Source: Ignavibacteriota bacterium (GTDB taxonomy: Bacteria > Bacteroidota > Ignavibacteria > Tepidaquicellales > Tepidaquicellaceae). Taken from it: a stretch of 37,077 nt of DNA. This document shows positions 31,608 through 37,077 of this stretch, one piece after another. A program made the position numbers and the translations under genes. The first letter of the stretch is position 1. Every line of letters begins with the position of its first letter. Under the pieces are notes generated by a model. The model was given only the letters and a program-made list of their open reading frames with translations, was not told the DNA's origin and did no database searches. The stretch is taken from contig JAGQWH010000017.1 in the NCBI GenBank assembly GCA_020437545.1, positions 1 to 37,077 on the forward strand, given 5' to 3'.

Positions 31608-32555
31608 TCAATTATACTCCTTCTTCTTAAAATAATTCACCTTCAGCTTATCAAAAAGCTCCTGCGTCTTTGCTTTCCCGCTTTCTGGATTAATGTCAAA
31701 ATACCAGTATACTTCATAATCCCCGCGGTTCATTCCAAGCTGCATTGTGCCCTGGGACTTGTGCTCGGCTATGAGCCAGTTGACGATGATCTTATAATCC
31801 AGCGCATCTCTGTAACTGAACTTCTGTGTCCTGTCAAATATGAAAGGAATTGTATCGCTTACACTTGTTATAGGATAAGGATCAAATCCTCTATAGATCT
31901 CATAGAACTTGTCAGTCGTATCACTTTTTTCACCGTAAGTGGCTCCCAGGATTATTGGACGCTCATTATCAGGCAGAGATTTTATTGTTTCGAGAGCAAG
32001 TATTCCGACCGAACTGTGATGCGCATGTGTGGCTAAATTAGGGGTCAACACAAATACATAGTCATACTTTTCTCTTTCAATGATACTTTTAAGTTCAGTC
32101 CTGATATAATCAAGATCCCAGATGTTACTGTCGAGAATTTCTTTAATATCTGCGGATGTGATGTATCTTGCATCTTTTTGATTAAAGTAATAGTAATTTC
32201 TTATGCCGATGATCTTCCCGCCGGCTTCGAGTTCTTTTTTACGGATATCAGGCAGATATTGTCTGCCTATAGCTTCATCAGTCAGTTCTAGTCCGTAAAT
32301 ATCCTCGGCAAGTGTTGAGTATTTGTAACCGCCTTCGCCGTTTGTTATTAGCGCTATGTCAACAGTACCCCCGAGATCATGAACGATCTTGTAATTGGTA
32401 GCGGCGAAGACTGCATCGTCATCAGGATGTGCTGTAACTACAAGAACTTTTGGAGGTGCATCCTGCGACCATAATGGATTAACTGAAAATATTAAGATTA
32501 AAACAGTTAACCGGAAAATTAATTTTCGGATATTTTTCATAATTGGTTTATGCAT
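31608..32555 (-). CDS. Secreted PIG-L-family deacetylase
   Basis: The protein has 315 residues from the ATG at 32555, or 310 from the ATG 15 bases downstream. A signal peptide ends near NPLWSQ. The zinc site motif is AHPDDDAVF (His43, Asp45, Asp46), and the distal zinc and catalytic histidines are in LATHAHHSSVG. PIG-L/LmbE enzymes remove N-acetyl groups from amino sugars or glycolipids, here probably in the periplasm or outside. It is divergent from the TonB-receptor gene, with the 33-unit heptad array between them, so both may respond to the same repeat-bearing region. The actual substrate is unknown. Confidence 0.85.
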   Translation of the reverse strand: MHKPIMKNIRKLIFRLTVLILIFSVNPLWSQDAPPKVLVVTAHPDDDAVFAATNYKIVHDLGGTVDIALITNGEGGYKYSTLAEDIYGLELTDEAIGRQYLPDIRKKELEAGGKIIGIRNYYYFNQKDARYITSADIKEILDSNIWDLDYIRTELKSIIEREKYDYVFVLTPNLATHAHHSSVGILALETIKSLPDNERPIILGATYGEKSDTTDKFYEIYRGFDPYPITSVSDTIPFIFDRTQKFSYRDALDYKIIVNWLIAEHKSQGTMQLGMNRGDYEVYWYFDINPESGKAKTQELFDKLKVNYFKKKEYN

Positions 32556-32600
32556 AACTTATTCATAGTGATATTAACTTTCAACATTGAATTTAGTGCG

Positions 32601-32831
32601 AGACCTGAGACGCTAAATGTCAGACGTCAAATGTCAAACGCTAGACGCTAGACGCTAGACGCTAGACGCTAGACGCTAGACGCTAGACGCTAGACGCTAG
32701 ACGCTAGACGCTAGACGTAACTCATAACTCATATCTCATAACTCATAACTCATATCTCATAACTCATATCTCATAACTCATATCTCATAACTCATATCTC
32801 ATATCTCATATCTCATAACTCATATCTCATA
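32601..32831. repeat. 33-unit heptad tandem array in a divergent promoter region
   Basis: The array has exactly 33 consecutive 7-base units: six mixed units (AGACCTG, AGACGCT, AAATGTC and variants), ten perfect AGACGCT, one AGACGTA, then sixteen units alternating ACTCATA and TCTCATA. The unit changes but the 7-base phase never slips. It fills most of the 387-base gap between the deacetylase and TonB-receptor starts. The rest of the gap shows no gene. Confidence 0.95.
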
Positions 32832-32942
32832 ATTTGTAAATCGTTTCCGCACTCAAATTTAACTTTTATTTCTTAACAAGAGTCTTAATTTTATCAAAAC
32901 CACTTTCAAAAAGCGCGATTATCATATTAATAAACTGACAAA

Positions 32943-35228
32943 TTGTTGAAAGCCGTATTACTTCTTAGCCTGTTTTTATTTATATCCAATAATTCATATT
33001 CACAAAATTCCAATACAGGTACTATAAAAGGAACTGTGATAGATGACATTACGCAAAGTCCGGTAGAAGGCGCGACTGTTGAGATTCCGGAAACATCAGG
33101 AATTACTCAGACAAATTCAAAAGGCGAATTTCAATTCACCGATCTTGAAACCGGAATTTATCAGATAAGAGTTAAGGCTCTTGGTTATGAATCACACATA
33201 AAATCAGAGCTTGTAGTGACAGCAAGTAAACCTCTTCAGACCCTTATCAAATTAAATCCCAAAGGTATCACTACCGAACAGATAAATGTAGAGGCAAATT
33301 CATTTGACCAGAGCTCCGATGTAAATATCAGCTCGGTCAATCTTGATTACGAAGAGATCCGCCGCGCTCCGGGCGCTACGGAAGACATTTCAAGAATGCT
33401 GCAGTCAGCTCCGGGTATTGCTATCGGTAATGATCAGCGCAATGACATTATTATCAGAGGAGGTTCACCTGCGGAAAATCTTATACTCATAGACGGTATA
33501 GAAATACCGAACATAAATCATTTCGGCACCGACGGTTCGTCCAGCGGCGCTATAGGTTTTATCAATTCTAGATTCATACAAAGTACTGACATGCTCACGG
33601 GAGGTTTTCCATCTTTATATGGAGACAAACTCTCAGGTGTGATAAATATAAATTTCCGCGAAGGAAGCCGGAAGAATTTTTTCGGTGATGTGAATCTGTC
33701 CATTGCAGGATTCGGAGCAATATTCGAAGGACCGCTTACAGATAAAGGCTCATATTTGTTTTCTGTCAGACGCAGCTATCTCGAACTGGTCAAGTCCGCT
33801 ATAAGACTTACCTCCGTTCCGAATTACTGGGACATTAACTTAAAAGCTACATATGATCTTTCTCCCAAAGATAAACTTACTCTGATAGGATTATCAGGTA
33901 TTGATAAAGTTGATTTCTCGGGTGAGTCAGCAGAGGATAATCCTTACGGCAACTCCAATTCAAATCAGAATACTTATGCTACAGGACTGAATTATAAAAA
34001 ACTTTTCCGTAAAGGTTTTCTGCAGACTGTGCTTGCATACAATGTCACTGATTATAATGTAAAACAGATAGAAGGGCAGACCGCAGAGATAAGATTCCTT
34101 AACGAAGCGGTAAATAAGGAAACAGGTTTATACACGGATCTTAAATATCAGCTCTCTCAGTCTTATATTCTAAACACCGGAGTCGGAGGGAAATACGCCA
34201 ACATAAATAACCTCCTGTATCTCAAAGGCGATACAAACGCCGCGGGTTATGTTTATGATACCATTAATGCAAACGTAGATATTCAGACCTCAAAACTTTT
34301 TATGCATGCGAATCTTACTTCTAAGTTTTTTAATGACAGGATCAATCTTAACACAGGATTCAGAGTGGATTATTTTGAATACATTAGCAATCAGACTTAT
34401 TTCTCGCCGAGAGTTGGTTTGTCCGTAAATGTAAATCCAATCACTTCCCTGAACTTTGCCTGGGGTATCTATCATCAGTCGCCTGAATATATATGGCTTG
34501 TTTCCAGTCCATTGAATAATCTTTTAAATAACATCCAGAGCATTCATTACATAGCCGGCATTGAACATTTTTTTGCAAGTGACATCAAAGCCAATGTTGA
34601 AGTTTATTATAAAAAATATAAAGACTATCCTGTCTGGATCGACATTCCGACTTATATACTGATAGACGGAGGAACTGAGTTCGGACCAAACATAGTCGGA
34701 CAGGCTTCGAGTGCCGGATATGGATATGTTAATGGAATAGATGTTTCAATTCACAAAAAGCTTTCAGGAAATGGTTTATATGGAATGTTGAATTATTCTT
34801 ATATCAATTCGAGCTTCACAGCTCTTGCAGGAAATAACAAACCCGGCGCATTCGATCCCGGAAATCAGGTCACGCTTATCGCCGGATATCAGTTCAATGA
34901 TGGATGGCTGGCAGGTATAAAATTCAAATACTCAGGAGGAAGACCTTATACTCCGATCAATGAACAGGCATCCAAACAGGTTAACAGAGCCGTGTTCGCA
35001 ACAGATGATTTTAACAGTGCCAGATATCCTTATTATATGAGAGTGGATGTGAGAGTTGATAAAAAGTTTGATTTTAAAAAATCCAACATAACAGCTTATC
35101 TCGAGCTTCAGAATGTATTTGACAGACAGAATATATATGCGTATTACTGGAATGAAGATTACAAGGAATTGTCTACAATTTACCAATGGGCGTTTTTTCC
35201 CGTTGGCGGAATAAGTGTGCAGTTTTAG
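32943..35228 (+). CDS. TonB-dependent outer-membrane receptor
   Basis: This 761-residue protein starts at one of two adjacent TTG codons (32943 or 32946) and has a signal peptide ending in NSYSQ. Residues ~25-105 are a CarboxypepD_reg-like beta domain (GTIKGTVIDD, KGEFQFTDLETG, IRVKALGYESH). A plug domain follows with IIIRGGSPAENLILIDG and a barrel of ~500 residues ending in an aromatic strand (VGGISVQF). It should import a large or scarce ligand, energised by TonB, or act as a glycan or metallophore receptor. No SusD partner is present, so iron or another small ligand is as likely as a glycan. The heptad array ends 111 bases upstream. Confidence 0.88.
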   Translation: MLKAVLLLSLFLFISNNSYSQNSNTGTIKGTVIDDITQSPVEGATVEIPETSGITQTNSKGEFQFTDLETGIYQIRVKALGYESHIKSELVVTASKPLQTLIKLNPKGITTEQINVEANSFDQSSDVNISSVNLDYEEIRRAPGATEDISRMLQSAPGIAIGNDQRNDIIIRGGSPAENLILIDGIEIPNINHFGTDGSSSGAIGFINSRFIQSTDMLTGGFPSLYGDKLSGVININFREGSRKNFFGDVNLSIAGFGAIFEGPLTDKGSYLFSVRRSYLELVKSAIRLTSVPNYWDINLKATYDLSPKDKLTLIGLSGIDKVDFSGESAEDNPYGNSNSNQNTYATGLNYKKLFRKGFLQTVLAYNVTDYNVKQIEGQTAEIRFLNEAVNKETGLYTDLKYQLSQSYILNTGVGGKYANINNLLYLKGDTNAAGYVYDTINANVDIQTSKLFMHANLTSKFFNDRINLNTGFRVDYFEYISNQTYFSPRVGLSVNVNPITSLNFAWGIYHQSPEYIWLVSSPLNNLLNNIQSIHYIAGIEHFFASDIKANVEVYYKKYKDYPVWIDIPTYILIDGGTEFGPNIVGQASSAGYGYVNGIDVSIHKKLSGNGLYGMLNYSYINSSFTALAGNNKPGAFDPGNQVTLIAGYQFNDGWLAGIKFKYSGGRPYTPINEQASKQVNRAVFATDDFNSARYPYYMRVDVRVDKKFDFKKSNITAYLELQNVFDRQNIYAYYWNEDYKELSTIYQWAFFPVGGISVQF

Positions 35229-35298
35229 TTATGAAAAACTGCTCAGGAATTTCTTAAGCTCAAACCTTTAACTCAGGTTAACCGTTATTATATTCCTC

Positions 35299-35484
35299 TT
35301 ATAAGAACTTTACAAAAAGTACTATTACAATTATTATCAGCGCAGTTATGTATAAAGTAGTTAGTAAATAAGCTCTGACCTTTTTCTTTTTTATTTGATT
35401 TCGTTCATAGGATACATAACTTTTTGAATAATCACCTCCCATAGGGTCCCATTTATAACTGCTCTTTACTTTGTCCAGATCCAT
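35299..35484 (-). CDS. Small single-pass membrane protein
   Basis: This 61-residue protein has a polar, Tyr/Ser-rich N-terminus (YKWDPMGGDYSKSYVSYERN), a basic patch (QIKKKKVRAY), and one C-terminal hydrophobic helix (~38-60), a tail-anchored or N-in arrangement. It has an AT-rich leader and ATG start, and codon use looks genuine. No family is recognised. It lies between the receptor and carB genes without an evident operon partner. Confidence 0.55.
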   Translation of the reverse strand: MDLDKVKSSYKWDPMGGDYSKSYVSYERNQIKKKKVRAYLLTTLYITALIIIVIVLFVKFL

Positions 35485-35606
35485 AATTAATTTTATTTGG
35501 GGTTTTAATTATGCAAAATAACGATTATTGGAAAATTTAACTAATGATTAATTAATAAACTTTTTAATATTTAATTTTAAATCAGACGAATCTGAAATTT
35601 TAATCC

Positions 35607-37076
35607 TTATTTGTAATATTCCTGTAAACTCTTTACACTGGTTTTTCCTTCTTTTATTTTAGCAATTCCTTCTGCAAACGAACTCGCAGCCGACAGAGTT
35701 GTAATAAAAGGAATCTTCTGTTCCACTGCAGCCCAGCCTATTGCATATTCATCAAATCTCGATTCGGATCCAAGAGGAGTGTTGATAACAATCTGTATCT
35801 CTCCGTTCTTCATCCGGTCGACTACGTTAGGTCTGCCTTCGTTAACTTTGAATACAGGCTCTGATTCTATTCCGTTGTCCGTAAGGAATTTAGATGTTCC
35901 GGATGTTGCAATGATCCCAAATCCCAGCGAAGTATATTTTTTTATCAGATCAAGAGTCTTGGGTTTTTTATCATTTTCATTAACACTTATGAAAATGTTC
36001 CCTTTTACAGGCACCGGCGTACCTGTTGACTCCTGCGCCTTTGCAAGAGCCTCACCGAATGATTCAGCAATTCCCATAACTTCACCCGTTGACCGCATCT
36101 CCGGACCGAGAAACATTTTTACTCTCGGGAATTTCTGAAACGGGAAGATCGATTCTTTTACGCCTATGTATTTTATGTCTTCAAAACTTCTTAATTTGAA
36201 ATCCTTTAACTTCTTGCCTGCAATGACTTTTGCGGCAATTGTGATGACAGGGATACCCGTGGTCTTGCTTACAAAAGGCACTGTCCTTGAAGCTCTCGGA
36301 TTTGCCTCAAGTACATAAACTATATTGTCTTTTATCGCAAATTGTATATTTATTAGTCCTATTACATTAAGCCCAAGCGCAAGCTTTTTAGTATAGTCTT
36401 TTATTTCCTTCAGATTTTTTTTGTTGATGGAGATCGGCGGAAGTATCGAAGTGCTGTCACCTGAATGGATTCCCGCCTCTTCTATATGCTGCATTATCCC
36501 GGCAATGTACACATCCTTACCGTCACATATCGCATCGACATCTATCTCACGTGCTTCCTCTAAAAATTTATCTATTAATAACGGATGATCCTGTGATATC
36601 TCAGCTTCATCCCTGAAAAATTTTTCCACCATTTCATCACTGTAAACTATCTGCATTGCTCTTCCCCCAAGTACATAAGATGGTCTGAGTAATACCGGGT
36701 AACCAATTTTATTGGCGGTTTTGATAGCTATTTCAGGATCCTTAGCCGAACCATATTCGGGTTTTGGAATATTAAGCTTGTCTAATAGTTTGCCGAATTT
36801 TTTTCTGTCTTCAGCTAAATCAATATTCCTGGATGATGTGCCTAAAATTTTTAGTCCGTTCTTTTCAAGTTCTTTGGAAATTTTAAGCGGTGTCTGTCCT
36901 CCGAAACTTACAATGATTCCTTTTACATTTTTTTCATATTTGATTATGTTCAGTACATCCTCGGTAGTTAGAGGCTCGAAATACAACTTGTCCGTAATGT
37001 CATAATCAGTTGAAACGGTTTCAGGATTACAGTTGATCATGATAGTTTCATAACCTTTTTCTTTCAGAGCTTTTAC
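35607..37076 (-). CDS. carB: Carbamoyl-phosphate synthase large subunit, C-terminal half (partial)
   Basis: The 5' end is cut by the window. 489 residues remain, and the open frame runs to the last base, so the internal Met at 37040 is not a start. The fragment opens at the KALKEKGYETIMINCNPETV motif that precedes the second ATP-grasp module. It includes SFGGQTPLKI, LLRPSYVLGGRAM, VLEANPRASRTVPFVSK and KVKMFLGPEM-like stretches. The C-terminal allosteric MGS-type domain has TSGTSKFL and GWAAVEQKIPF. The enzyme makes carbamoyl phosphate for pyrimidine and arginine synthesis with the CarA glutaminase subunit, which is not in the window. Confidence 0.95.
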   Translation of the reverse strand, partial: VKALKEKGYETIMINCNPETVSTDYDITDKLYFEPLTTEDVLNIIKYEKNVKGIIVSFGGQTPLKISKELEKNGLKILGTSSRNIDLAEDRKKFGKLLDKLNIPKPEYGSAKDPEIAIKTANKIGYPVLLRPSYVLGGRAMQIVYSDEMVEKFFRDEAEISQDHPLLIDKFLEEAREIDVDAICDGKDVYIAGIMQHIEEAGIHSGDSTSILPPISINKKNLKEIKDYTKKLALGLNVIGLINIQFAIKDNIVYVLEANPRASRTVPFVSKTTGIPVITIAAKVIAGKKLKDFKLRSFEDIKYIGVKESIFPFQKFPRVKMFLGPEMRSTGEVMGIAESFGEALAKAQESTGTPVPVKGNIFISVNENDKKPKTLDLIKKYTSLGFGIIATSGTSKFLTDNGIESEPVFKVNEGRPNVVDRMKNGEIQIVINTPLGSESRFDEYAIGWAAVEQKIPFITTLSAASSFAEGIAKIKEGKTSVKSLQEYYK

Positions 37077-37077
37077 A

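Noticed and set aside
32601-32831. CRISPR array
   Set aside because: The repeats are 7 bases long with no spacers between, and no cas gene is nearby.

Overview
The window looks like a chromosomal segment from an AT-rich, Gram-negative member of the Bacteroidota/Ignavibacteriota side of the FCB group. The signs are several C-terminal type IX secretion (T9SS type A) sorting domains, a TonB-dependent receptor with a CarboxypepD_reg-like N-terminus, an AT-rich translation context that mostly lacks Shine-Dalgarno sequences, many TTG starts in an AAATTGA-like context, and a PPi-type next to an ATP-type phosphofructokinase. No tRNA, rRNA, CRISPR array or phage module was seen. Taxonomy is an inference from gene content only.

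Layout. 1-4.4 kb: end of a T9SS-secreted protein, a DoxX-like membrane protein, a small lipoprotein and two tandem paralogous YHYH-domain secreted proteins that differ only in their C-terminal module. 4.5-12.3 kb, minus strand: an APC amino-acid permease, then an operon-like run read trmH-like, kdsA, membrane spermidine-synthase-like protein, PPi-type PFK, ATP-type PFK. 12.5-16.3 kb, plus strand: a small beta-barrel-like protein, then a CpxP-like periplasmic protein with a Cys-rich tail followed by an OmpR-type response regulator and a histidine kinase. 16.8-24.6 kb, plus strand: a surface-glycan cluster with a GT-B transferase-like protein, SpsF-type cytidylyltransferase, transketolase N and C subunits, class III aminotransferase and NeuB-type synthase. 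A mini T9SS protein and a MazF-type toxin-antitoxin pair sit between the transketolase halves.

24.6-27.5 kb, minus strand: a cupin (ChrR-like) anti-sigma factor, an ECF sigma factor and a striking 538-residue protein. Its N-terminal half resembles a PAP2-family membrane domain without catalytic histidines, and its C-terminal half resembles the helical C-terminal domain of EcoEI-type HsdR restriction subunits. 27.7-31.5 kb: an Fe3+-type ABC importer (fused permease, ATPase, lipoprotein binding protein). 31.6-37.1 kb: a secreted PIG-L deacetylase, a TonB-dependent receptor, a small membrane protein and the 3' half of carB.

A second layer is a population of short tandem repeats, mostly with a 7-base period, in the intergenic regions. 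They overlap a stop codon (spsF-like), touch start codons (transketolase C subunit, aminotransferase), and form one array of exactly 33 heptads between the divergent PIG-L and TonB-receptor genes. Palindromic REP-like and MITE-like elements are also present. The two most unusual items are the PAP2-like/HsdR-C fusion and the glycan cluster, which combines transketolase, a class III aminotransferase, a NeuB lacking its SAF domain and SpsF, and may make an undescribed CMP-activated sugar.
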